From NCBI RefSeq assembly GCF_003403095.1, contig NZ_CP031555.1, forward strand, positions 1,302,001-1,366,000: 64,000 bases of DNA, read 5' to 3'. Source of the DNA: Thalassospira indica (GTDB taxonomy: Bacteria; Pseudomonadota; Alphaproteobacteria; Rhodospirillales; Thalassospiraceae). The position numbers were made by a program, and so were the translations under genes. The notes beneath the pieces are model-generated. The model did not search any database, was not told where the DNA came from, and saw only the letters and a list, made by a program, of their open reading frames with translations. Within the stretch, counting starts at the first letter, position 1; each line of letters begins with the position of its first letter. Shown here one piece after another: positions 1 through 7,340 of this stretch.

Positions 1-602
1 TTGGTGGTTTCCCGGCGCGTCTGTTCCGCATCAGCTTTACCGGCGAAGTCGGCTTTGAGGTCAATGTGCCGGCCCATGCCGGGCGTGCACTTTGGGAAAT
101 GCTGTTCGAAGCGGGCAAGAAATACGATATCTGCCCTTATGGTACCGAAACCATGCACGTGCTGCGTGCCGAGAAGGGCTATATCATTGTCGGTCAGGAT
201 ACCGATGGCACGGTTACCCCGCATGATGCCGGGTTAAGCTGGGCAATCGGCAAAATGAAACCAGATTTCGTCGGCAAGCGCGGTCTGGCACGTCCGGATC
301 TGGTTGCCGAAGGCCGCAAGCAGTTGATCGGTCTTCTGACCGAAGATGGCAAAACCAAGCTTGAGGAAGGGGCACAGATCGTTCTTGATCCGAACCAACC
401 CAAGCCGATGAAAATGGTCGGCCATGTGACATCAAGCTATCACAGCGATGCCGCAGGTCGCCCGATTGCCATGGCGCTGCTTGAAGACGGTTTCAATCGT
501 ATGGGTGAAACCATTTACATTCCGATGCCTGATCGTGTGATCAAGGCGCAAGTCACCGGGACCGTATTTTACGATCCTGAAGGCGCACGGTTGAAACTTT
601 AG
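1..602 (+). CDS. soxA: Sarcosine oxidase alpha subunit, C-terminal part (5' end outside window)
   Basis: The reading frame is open from base 3, so the start lies upstream of the window; about 199 C-terminal residues are present. They match the GcvT-like (aminomethyltransferase) folate-binding half of the alpha subunit of heterotetrameric sarcosine oxidase: GFEVNVPAH, PYGTETMHVLRAEKGY, a C-terminal barrel ending in VFYDPEGARLKL. The family enzyme oxidises sarcosine to glycine, passing the methyl carbon to tetrahydrofolate and electrons to oxygen. The gamma-subunit gene follows 15 nt downstream in the same direction, as in soxBDAG operons; soxB and soxD would be expected just left of the window. 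The identification rests on this fragment and its neighbour; the FAD/NAD-binding half is not visible. Confidence 0.9.
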   Translation, partial: GGFPARLFRISFTGEVGFEVNVPAHAGRALWEMLFEAGKKYDICPYGTETMHVLRAEKGYIIVGQDTDGTVTPHDAGLSWAIGKMKPDFVGKRGLARPDLVAEGRKQLIGLLTEDGKTKLEEGAQIVLDPNQPKPMKMVGHVTSSYHSDAAGRPIAMALLEDGFNRMGETIYIPMPDRVIKAQVTGTVFYDPEGARLKL

Positions 603-617
603 GCGGGGAACAGAAAA

Positions 618-1169
618 ATGACGGTACTTACACACGCATTTACGCCAGGTCCGATCGTTGCGTCCGGCCCGGTCAAGCTGACCCTGATGGCACCGGTTGC
701 CCGTTTCTCGCTACGTTTGCGGGCGACCAATATTCCGGCCGTATCCAAGGCGATTGGTGTGGATATGGCAACCACCGTTGGCGTACGTGCGGCCAACGGC
801 ACGACTGAGTCCATCTGTCTCGGCCCGGATGAATGGCTGATCATCGCCAAGCCGGATGATGCGGAAACGGTGACCAAGGCGTGCGCGGATGTCTATTCAT
901 CCGCAACCCACAGCCTGACAGAGGTTTCGGCCCGCGAAGTCACGGTCCGGATCGAAGGCGAACGTGCGAGCGAGTTGCTGACCATCGGTTGCCCGCGCGA
1001 TATCGACAGCATCCCGGTGGGTGGTGGTTGCCGTACGGTGATTGACGGTGTCACGGTTGTTCTTTGGCGGGATGCTGAGCAAAGTTTCCGCATGGATATT
1101 TGGCGTTCGTTCGCCCTGCACATCATCGATCTGCTGTGCACCGGCTGCAAGGAATTCGCGGCAGAATAA
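618..1169 (+). CDS. soxG: Sarcosine oxidase gamma subunit
   Basis: 183 residues, the usual size for SoxG. It has the GcvT-like fold signature of the family: LGPDEWLIIA near residue 75, SLTEVSAREVTVRIEGERA near residue 98, and the GCPRDID stretch near residue 118. SoxG is a small structural subunit of heterotetrameric sarcosine oxidase that packs against the alpha subunit in the cytoplasm. The ATG is preceded by GGGGAACAGAAAA, an acceptable ribosome site, and lies 15 nt after soxA, so the two are co-transcribed. A GC-rich hairpin directly follows the stop codon and probably ends the operon. Confidence 0.9.
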   Translation: MTVLTHAFTPGPIVASGPVKLTLMAPVARFSLRLRATNIPAVSKAIGVDMATTVGVRAANGTTESICLGPDEWLIIAKPDDAETVTKACADVYSSATHSLTEVSAREVTVRIEGERASELLTIGCPRDIDSIPVGGGCRTVIDGVTVVLWRDAEQSFRMDIWRSFALHIIDLLCTGCKEFAAE

Positions 1170-1178
1170 TCTGCATTG

Positions 1179-1214
1179 GGGCGGGGATTTGGCGATTGCC
1201 ATCCCCGCCCTTAT
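1179..1214 (+). terminator. Hairpin terminator after soxG
   Basis: GGGCGGGGAT (1179-1188) pairs perfectly with ATCCCCGCCC (1201-1210); an inner GGC/GCC extends the stem. The following TTATTGTG is only moderately T-rich. It sits 10 nt after the soxG stop. Confidence 0.65.
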
Positions 1215-1339
1215 TGTGTCCGGGGAAACGTATTGGGTTGAATGTGGTTTCCTGGCGATGTGAAACTGCGCATCAACTTGTCTCAGGTGATTGAGGCGGT
1301 TAGTCTTTGGGGCACACGCAGCCATCGAAAGACGCCCCA

Positions 1340-2278
1340 ATGATACGTTCCGTCCTCGCCCTTCTTGATATTCGCCCGGCCTATACGGCCATGTTGGCAG
1401 AAGGCCACGATCTGCATCGCTATGACCTGCTTGCGGACAAGCAGAAATTTCTTGATGAAATGGGCGATCAGATCAGAGCTGTTGTGACATCAGCGCGGTT
1501 TGGTGTTCCGGAAGACTTGCTGGCGCAACTACCGAACCTTGAAGTCATTACAAGCTTTGGCGTTGGGCATGATGTCTTTGACCTGAAGGCACTGCGTGAC
1601 CGCGGTATTCGTCTTTCGACCACACCCGACGTTCTGACCGATGATGTTGCCGACACGGCGATCATGTTGATGCATGCCACCTTGCGACAGCTTGTTTTGG
1701 GCGACGACTGGGTGCGCAGCGGAAAGTGGGCGGCAAAAGGTCCGATGGCACTGACCAGAAGTGTACGCGGCAAGAAGCTTGGCATTGTCGGGCTGGGTCG
1801 GATCGGACAGGCAATCGCATCACGCGCAATGCCAAGCGGGGTAGAGGTTGGCTATTTCGGGCGCAGCAAGAAGGATGTCGAGTACCGGTTCTTTGATGAT
1901 CTGACGGCACTTGCGACATGGTCGGATATCTTGGTGTTGTCCTGCCCCGGTGGGGCCGCGACCAACGGGATCGTCAATGAAGCGGTGCTTAAAGCCCTTG
2001 GCAAAGATGGTGTCGTGATCAATATCGCACGGGGATCGGTGATTGATGAACTCGCTTTGATCCGGGCTTTGCAGCAAGGATTGGTTGCCGGCGCGGGCCT
2101 CGATGTGTTTGAAAATGAACCGGACATCGATCCGGCATTTGCCAAGCTTGATAACGTTGTGCTGTATCCGCATCTGGCGAGTGGAACGGTGGAAACTCGC
2201 GATGCCATGGGCCAACTGGTTGTTGATAATCTTGATGCCTGGGACGAACGCCGAGAATTGATCACACCGCTTGTTTAG
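1340..2278 (+). CDS. D-2-hydroxyacid dehydrogenase (glyoxylate/hydroxypyruvate reductase family)
   Basis: 312 residues from the ATG at 1340; an upstream in-frame TTG (1307) would add 11 unconvincing residues. The protein shows the D-isomer 2-hydroxyacid dehydrogenase layout: a split N/C catalytic domain around an NAD(P)-binding Rossmann fold with GLGRIGQAIASR near residue 150. Catalytic residues are Arg in NIARGSVIDE, Glu in DVFENEPD and His in YPHLASGTVETR. Such enzymes interconvert 2-keto and 2-hydroxy acids such as glyoxylate/glycolate or hydroxypyruvate/glycerate. The exact substrate cannot be read from sequence. The gene is set apart from sox by a terminator, so a metabolic link to sarcosine/glycine/serine carbon flow is only a positional inference. 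Confidence 0.85.
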   Translation: MIRSVLALLDIRPAYTAMLAEGHDLHRYDLLADKQKFLDEMGDQIRAVVTSARFGVPEDLLAQLPNLEVITSFGVGHDVFDLKALRDRGIRLSTTPDVLTDDVADTAIMLMHATLRQLVLGDDWVRSGKWAAKGPMALTRSVRGKKLGIVGLGRIGQAIASRAMPSGVEVGYFGRSKKDVEYRFFDDLTALATWSDILVLSCPGGAATNGIVNEAVLKALGKDGVVINIARGSVIDELALIRALQQGLVAGAGLDVFENEPDIDPAFAKLDNVVLYPHLASGTVETRDAMGQLVVDNLDAWDERRELITPLV

Positions 2279-2382
2279 TTGTTTGTTTGATCTGCCAGTC
2301 GGACAGCTTGAAACAGGTTTGTGTCAACCTGTCACTGTGCCATTCTGTCGCCCATCTATTTTCCTGTTATCGAGGCCACTCC

Positions 2383-3234
2383 ATGACTTTCAAGCCCCAG
2401 CACCAAGCCCCAACAGACGCCGCCGAGCGACGCGCGATTAAGCCGGTCGTTGTTTATCCCAACGGAACTCTGTCCGAGCCTGACTTTGCGACGCTCTCCG
2501 AGTTCAGGGCATCAATGAAGAAAGTGAACGAGGTTATCGTTCCACCACGCGATGCGCGCACGTTTCATGTGCCCAAGGGATACTTTTTCCGCATTGTCAG
2601 TGTTGATGGGCCGCAGGTCGGTGATTTGAACCTTTGGAATGCAAATGACCTGAAGGAACGGTTTTTCAGCGGCAAGACCCGTGCCCTGCATCGGACCCAC
2701 CTGACCACAGGTGATCGTTTGTGGTCCAACATGCCCTATCTGCGTTCGATGGCGCTCATCAGCGAAGATACCCTTGATTGGTATGGCTTTGATGAGGATG
2801 GCGGCAGTGTGCATGATGTGATTGGCACCCGCTGCGATCCGTTTACCAACCGGTTGTTGTCAGGCAATGATTATCATCATTGCTGCCACTCCAACCTTTG
2901 CCGGGCTTTCAGTGATGAGACCGGCATGTCGATGCAGAAAGCCGATCACTATGTGCATGATGTGTTGAATGTCTTCATGTGCACCGGCTTTACCAAGGAC
3001 ACCCATCAGTATTTCATGAAGGCAAGCCCGGTACGCCCGGGGGACTATCTTGAAATGTTTGCCGAGATCGATTTGCTGGGCAATCTGTCGACCTGCCCGG
3101 GTGGGGATTGCAGCACTGGCCATTCAAGTGATGAGGCTGCCTGTTATCCGCTAAAGGTCGAGATTTATGAAACCGATCCGGCCTTGCAGGATAAATGGGA
3201 CTGGCCAGCGCCCAGTGCGTATCAGCATCCTTAA
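2383..3234 (+). CDS. DUF1989 (urea carboxylase-associated) family protein
   Basis: 283 residues from the ATG at 2383; an upstream frame extension lacks coding character. The protein carries the DUF1989 pattern: a beta-rich core with VPKGYFFRIVSVDGPQVGD, TGDRLWSN, GTRCDPFTN, clustered His/Cys (DYHHCCHSN), a late SPVRPGDYLEMFAEIDLL segment and STCPGGDCS, all suggesting a metal site. DUF1989 proteins are often found beside urea carboxylase, or in amide, amine and guanidine degradation loci; their biochemical role is not firmly settled. No urea carboxylase is in this window. The gene stands alone between the hydroxyacid dehydrogenase and a bidirectional terminator. The family call is strong; the function is unknown. 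Confidence 0.8.
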   Translation: MTFKPQHQAPTDAAERRAIKPVVVYPNGTLSEPDFATLSEFRASMKKVNEVIVPPRDARTFHVPKGYFFRIVSVDGPQVGDLNLWNANDLKERFFSGKTRALHRTHLTTGDRLWSNMPYLRSMALISEDTLDWYGFDEDGGSVHDVIGTRCDPFTNRLLSGNDYHHCCHSNLCRAFSDETGMSMQKADHYVHDVLNVFMCTGFTKDTHQYFMKASPVRPGDYLEMFAEIDLLGNLSTCPGGDCSTGHSSDEAACYPLKVEIYETDPALQDKWDWPAPSAYQHP

Positions 3235-3243
3235 GCCTTAAAA

Positions 3244-3280
3244 CAAACCCCCGTCGAGGATGCCGACGGGGGTTTGTCGT
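3244..3280. terminator. Bidirectional terminator between DUF1989 gene and modC
   Basis: A perfect 13-bp stem, CAAACCCCCGTCG (3244-3256) with CGACGGGGGTTTG (3264-3276), has a 7-nt loop and T-rich flanks on both strands. It sits between the convergent genes. Confidence 0.85.
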
Positions 3281-3297
3281 TTCTGGGTGTGTCAGTT

Positions 3298-4428
3298 TTA
3301 GCGATCGCGCAGCTGCCCATTGACTGTGACCGACTTGATCACGGCAAAGACCTTTTGATGGGGCTGCAGTTTTAAGCGTGATCCCGACCATTTCGTGATG
3401 CGGGCATGAATTTTGGGGCGGCCACTGGTTTCGGCCAGAAGGGTGGCATCCGCATCCTGACCAAAGCACATGGTCACATCTATGGTGTCACCGGGCTCGT
3501 CACTGATTTTGGTGACGGTGACGGGAATGATGTTGTTCGCACTGATATCGTGCGGCGGGGTACGGGCAATCATGACGTCACGGGCACGAATATGCAGTCG
3601 GACACGATTACTTTTCGGACGGCCGAGATAGGGCACGACAAGTCGTTGCCCGCCACATTCAAGGAAGCTGACCTCAGCCTTGGGGTCACGACTGACAATT
3701 CGGGCGGCCAAAACCGTTCCGGCATCAAAGCGCCCGGCCAGCGGCGCCAAGTCCGTGCGGCCCAGCATGTCAAAAACCGACCCGGTCGCAAGTGTCTTGC
3801 CCTGATCAATGATTACCATGTGATCGGCTAGGCGGGCGACCTCGTCAATCGCGTGGGTGACATACAGGATCGGTATTTTGCGATGATCGCGTAACCATTC
3901 GAGGTACGGCAGGATTTCCTGTTTGCGGGCGTGATCAAGGGCAGAAAGCGGCTCATCAAGCAACAATACGTCCGGATTGGACAAAAGCGCACGCCCAAGT
4001 GCCACCCGTTGCTTTTCCCCGCCAGACAGAAGGTTGGGGCGGCGATCCATCAGATCCCAGATATCAAGCATCTCAAGGATGGCCTGTTGTTCATCCTGTG
4101 GCAGTTTGTGGGGATTGCGGCGTGCCCCGTAAAACAGGTTGTCGCGCACCGATTTGTGCGGGAACAAGCGATTATCCTGAAACACGCAGCCAACCCGACG
4201 CTTGCGAACCGGAAGGTTGATGCCACGTGAATGTTCAAACAGTACATGATCGTTGATTTGAATATGGCCGCGATCCGGGCGGACCAAACCCGCAATCATG
4301 TTAACAAGTGTCGTCTTGCCACTGCCTGATGGGCCAAACAGGGCGGTTATCCCCGGTTCAGGAATATTGAACTCGGCGGAAAGCTGGAAAGTCTTGAGAT
4401 TGCGTTCAACATTGACACCGATGCTCAT
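3298..4428 (-). CDS. modC: Molybdate ABC transporter ATP-binding protein
   Basis: 376 residues. The N-terminal ABC ATPase has Walker A GPSGSGKTT (near residue 34), signature LSGGEKQRVALGRALL (near 137), Walker B LLLDEPLSA and the switch His in YVTHAIDEV. The C-terminal third is the molybdate-binding (Mop/TOBE) regulatory domain typical of ModC. The protein powers molybdate import through ModB, with ModA as the periplasmic binder, and so supplies molybdenum cofactor synthesis. It is last in modABC; its start codon overlaps the modB stop by 4 nt, giving translational coupling. Confidence 0.96.
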   Translation of the reverse strand: MSIGVNVERNLKTFQLSAEFNIPEPGITALFGPSGSGKTTLVNMIAGLVRPDRGHIQINDHVLFEHSRGINLPVRKRRVGCVFQDNRLFPHKSVRDNLFYGARRNPHKLPQDEQQAILEMLDIWDLMDRRPNLLSGGEKQRVALGRALLSNPDVLLLDEPLSALDHARKQEILPYLEWLRDHRKIPILYVTHAIDEVARLADHMVIIDQGKTLATGSVFDMLGRTDLAPLAGRFDAGTVLAARIVSRDPKAEVSFLECGGQRLVVPYLGRPKSNRVRLHIRARDVMIARTPPHDISANNIIPVTVTKISDEPGDTIDVTMCFGQDADATLLAETSGRPKIHARITKWSGSRLKLQPHQKVFAVIKSVTVNGQLRDR

Positions 4429-5117
4429 GACGCGGCCCTCTTGCGAATACGACGGAGCGCCAATTCAGACAGAAGTAACCCGGCAAAGGCCAAGCCGATC
4501 GACAGGGCGGCCAAGCGCGCCGCGGCCAGTTCACCGCCCGGCGTCTGGATCGCAGTATAAATCGCCAGTGGCAGGGTGCGGGTTTCACCCGGAATGTTTG
4601 ACACGAAGGTGATGATCGCACCGAATTCGCCAAGGCTTGCGGCAAAGGCCGTGATCGCACCGGCAATGATGCCCGGAAGAGCCAAGGGCAATGTCAGCGA
4701 AAAGAACCGATCAATCGGCCCGGCACCAAGGGTTTCGGCAGCCTGATAAAGGCCCGGATTGACGTTTTCAAGACTAAGCCGAATGGCGCGGACCTGAAAC
4801 GGGAAGCTGACAATCGCCGATGCCAGTGCCGCGCCCGTCCAGCTAAAGACAAAGCGCAGCTCAAAGGTCTCGTACAGCCAAGCACCCAAGGGTGCGCGGG
4901 TGCCCATCGCGATCAATAATAAATAGCCCATCACAACGGGCGGAAGGATCAGCGGTAGATGCACAATCGCATCAAGAATAAAGCGTCCGGGAAACCGACC
5001 AAGGGCAAGCGCAGTTGCGACAATAATCGCAAAGGGCAGGGCACAAGCAACAGCAACGCCTGAGATGCGCAAGCTTAGCAGAAGTGCCTCTATTTCGGCG
5101 GGGGTCAAACTGATCAT
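4425..5117 (-). CDS. modB: Molybdate ABC transporter permease
   Basis: 230 residues with five or six membrane segments and the inner-membrane permease EAA-type loop (AAETLGAGPIDRFFSLTLPLALPGI) that contacts the ModC ATPase. The length equals typical ModB. Four-nucleotide overlaps join it to both modA upstream and modC downstream, so the three are one translation-coupled operon. It forms the channel for molybdate in the cytoplasmic membrane. Confidence 0.96.
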   Translation of the reverse strand: MISLTPAEIEALLLSLRISGVAVACALPFAIIVATALALGRFPGRFILDAIVHLPLILPPVVMGYLLLIAMGTRAPLGAWLYETFELRFVFSWTGAALASAIVSFPFQVRAIRLSLENVNPGLYQAAETLGAGPIDRFFSLTLPLALPGIIAGAITAFAASLGEFGAIITFVSNIPGETRTLPLAIYTAIQTPGGELAAARLAALSIGLAFAGLLLSELALRRIRKRAAS

Positions 5118-5935
5118 TTTCCGGGCACGTTTGCTTGCGTTGTTGCAACGGGTTCAAAACCATAGTCGGCAAAAATGCGGCCCGCGTCATCCCCCAAAAG
5201 CCATAGCAGGAATTTCGTGGCTTTGGTTTCGGACGGATCACCCGTCAGGGCAACAGGATAGGTAATGACCGGGTGACTGTTTTCGGGGAAGGTGCCGATG
5301 ATTTTGACGTTATCGGAAATGCCGGCGTCAGTTTGATAGACGATGCCAATCGGTGCTTCGCCCCGTTCAACCAGCGCCAAGGCCGCACGAACATTGTCAG
5401 TACGCGCCAGTCTTGGTGCGACCGTTTCCCACTGCCCCAAGGATGTCAGTGCCTGTTTGGCGTAAATGCCAGCCGGCACGTGGTCCGGGTCGCCGACTGC
5501 AATGCGATCATTGGGTCCGATCAATGTTGTCAGGTCTGATGTTTTGGTCATTTTAATCGGGTTAAGATTGCTATCTTTGGGGGCGACAATAACCAGACGG
5601 TTTGTCAGCAGGTCATGACGGCTGCCGGGGACAAGCAAGCCCTGATCATTTAACCAGGTCATCCATTTTTCGTTGGCAGAGATAAAGACATCTGCTGGCG
5701 CCCCTGCGGCGATCTGGCGCGCCAGTGTCGAGGAACTTGCCAGTGACAGGCGTATTGTATCACCGGTTTCCTTTTTATAGGTGGCGGCCGCAGTTTCAAT
5801 GGCATTGGTCAGGCTCGCGGCGGCAAACACAGTGATATCGCGCGCACGGGCCGCTGTTGAGATGCTGCCGACAAATACGACCGCGATCAGAAAGAAGGTG
5901 GCTGCAGATGGCAATAGGGATCGAAAATTGGGCAT
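5114..5935 (-). CDS. modA: Molybdate-binding periplasmic protein
   Basis: 273 residues with a signal peptide (hydrophobic residues about 10-25, cleavage near AARA-RDI). The mature part begins with DITVFAAASLTNAIE, the ModA signature, followed by ASSSTLARQIAAGAPADVFISAN (oxyanion-binding Ser) and the VPAGIYAKQAL loop. It captures molybdate or tungstate for ModBC. It is first in the modABC operon; the 128 bp upstream must hold the promoter, but I could not identify a convincing ModE operator there. Confidence 0.96.
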   Translation of the reverse strand: MPNFRSLLPSAATFFLIAVVFVGSISTAARARDITVFAAASLTNAIETAAATYKKETGDTIRLSLASSSTLARQIAAGAPADVFISANEKWMTWLNDQGLLVPGSRHDLLTNRLVIVAPKDSNLNPIKMTKTSDLTTLIGPNDRIAVGDPDHVPAGIYAKQALTSLGQWETVAPRLARTDNVRAALALVERGEAPIGIVYQTDAGISDNVKIIGTFPENSHPVITYPVALTGDPSETKATKFLLWLLGDDAGRIFADYGFEPVATTQANVPGK

Positions 5936-6011
5936 AGGGACCCGTAACTTAAGAAAAAGGGCACGATTGCATCACTATAGCCGAAATCAGTTTTGTTGCC
6001 ACACATGACAA

Positions 6012-6031
6012 GGCCCGCCACAGGGCGGGCC
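6012..6031 (-). terminator. GC-rich hairpin between small membrane gene and modA
   Basis: GGCCCGCC (6012-6019) and GGCGGGCC (6024-6031) form a perfect 8-bp stem with an ACAG loop. No real T-run follows on either strand, so it may be a weak or factor-dependent terminator for the gene at 6064-6582. Confidence 0.4.
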
Positions 6032-6063
6032 AAAGATTGTCCGATTTTGCGATGGAAACGCGT

Positions 6064-6582
6064 TCAGGAACAGACCGCCGCGCGCAGTGGGTCGTCGGCA
6101 TCCATATCAAACCATTCATTCATTGCGGTCGGGAAACCATTGCTGTCGAGTGACGTATCGGGCGTGATATAGCCACGCCGTCCTTGCGCACAATCAACAA
6201 GATGGGTCAGGGCAAGGGTTTCTCCACCCTTGCGCAGCAGCAGGGTCATGACGCGTTTTTCATCGGGGTTTTGGGGATTGGATACCAGTTTTTCGCGATC
6301 AATCGCCGTAAAGCGGTTGGTCGGTGCGGAAACCAGTGTCCACGGCGCGAAAATGTTTTCGTCAGTAAAGGTCTGAATGACGCTGATGGTCTGAGGCAGG
6401 CGGGCCTCGTAGCGATCAAACCATGTGTATTCATCCCAGATCATGTAGCCAAACATCGCAATCGCTGCGACGAGCGGAATGACATATTTCGGTGCCTTGC
6501 GGCCCCAAAGCCGGAACAGCAACATGACCACGCCAGCCGACGCAAACCCGATAACAACGGTTGAGAAGATAAAGACGTACAT
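6064..6582 (-). CDS. Small membrane-anchored protein of unknown function
   Basis: 172 residues. Two membrane segments lie at the N-terminus (about residues 3-25 and 33-50), followed by a soluble domain of about 120 residues with VSAPTNRFTAIDREKLV, LLLRKGGETLALTHLVDCAQGRRGYI and a C-terminal Cys. I do not recognise a family. The topology suggests an extracytoplasmic domain held by an N-terminal anchor. It is read in the same direction as, and 63 nt after, the exonuclease gene, so it may be the last gene of the symporter/DUF294/exonuclease cluster. GGGAG lies 10 nt before the ATG. Confidence 0.75.
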   Translation of the reverse strand: MYVFIFSTVVIGFASAGVVMLLFRLWGRKAPKYVIPLVAAIAMFGYMIWDEYTWFDRYEARLPQTISVIQTFTDENIFAPWTLVSAPTNRFTAIDREKLVSNPQNPDEKRVMTLLLRKGGETLALTHLVDCAQGRRGYITPDTSLDSNGFPTAMNEWFDMDADDPLRAAVCS

Positions 6583-6645
6583 AGGCTGGTGGCTCCCGAT
6601 CTGCTGTTATTATTGGTGGGGCATTTTTTGAGCCCTGATAACCGA

Positions 6646-7335
6646 TTAGCGCAGTATCCGGTCGAGCTCAAGTTCGCCTTTCGGATCACGTTTGGCGATC
6701 TGGGCCAAAAATAGGCCCGACGCGGCAATCGCGTCAGACAATGCGTTATGGGCCCGGAAAGGGGGCAGGTTATGATTTCGGCGCAATGTATCAAGCCGGA
6801 GCGCCCCGGATTTCATGGTTTCACCGCTGCGCCGGATGTCACGGAGCGCCAGAACCAGGGTATCCACTGTCGGGATTTGCAGCGGCGCGCCAAAGGACTG
6901 TTTGCAGGCTTGGCCAAGGAAACCCAGTTCAATCGGCGCATGATGGGATAACAGAACCCGGCCAGCCATCTGAGGCAAAAGATGCTCAAGGGCCGCTTCA
7001 ATGCTGGGTGCATCGGCGACATCGCTATCAAAGATCCGGTGGACCACGACCGAGCTTTCGCTGAGCTCCTTGGTTGGCCGCACCAGAATATGTTCGCAAC
7101 TTGAAAAATCGACCGAAAGCTGACGGATAATCACCCAGCCGAGGCTGACGATTTCGTCCTTTTTGGGATCAAGGCCGGTGGTTTCAAGATCAAGAGCGAT
7201 GAATTCGGTTTCCATCACGGATCTTTCAGGATCGGCAGGCGGCACATCGTAATAGGTTCGCAAAGGCCCGGTTGCCTTGCGCTGGATGAAGTCACGATAC
7301 AGCCGACTGTCGAGGATTTTCTGGCGCAATCCCAT
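6646..7335 (-). CDS. DEDD-type 3'-5' exonuclease (DnaQ/PolC-like)
   Basis: 229 residues. Exo I is ALDLETTGLDP (near residue 47, Asp and Glu present), Exo III is HNALSDA (His and Asp present). The Exo II stretch reads SHHAPIELGFL, where most relatives have Asp at the Glu position. An N-terminal segment of about 40 residues (LYRDFIQRKATGPLRTYYD) precedes the nuclease fold. The family trims nucleic acids from 3' ends; stand-alone copies like this are not the polymerase proofreading subunit. The start lies only 5 nt after the stop of the DUF294 gene, so the two are almost certainly co-translated, a pairing often seen next to acetate-type symporters. Confidence 0.85.
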   Translation of the reverse strand: MGLRQKILDSRLYRDFIQRKATGPLRTYYDVPPADPERSVMETEFIALDLETTGLDPKKDEIVSLGWVIIRQLSVDFSSCEHILVRPTKELSESSVVVHRIFDSDVADAPSIEAALEHLLPQMAGRVLLSHHAPIELGFLGQACKQSFGAPLQIPTVDTLVLALRDIRRSGETMKSGALRLDTLRRNHNLPPFRAHNALSDAIAASGLFLAQIAKRDPKGELELDRILR

Positions 7336-7340
7336 ATGGC

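Noticed and set aside
5936..6063. Possible ModE operator upstream of modA
   Set aside because: A CTATAGTGA-like stretch resembles half of a ModE site, but no second half at the right spacing is visible.
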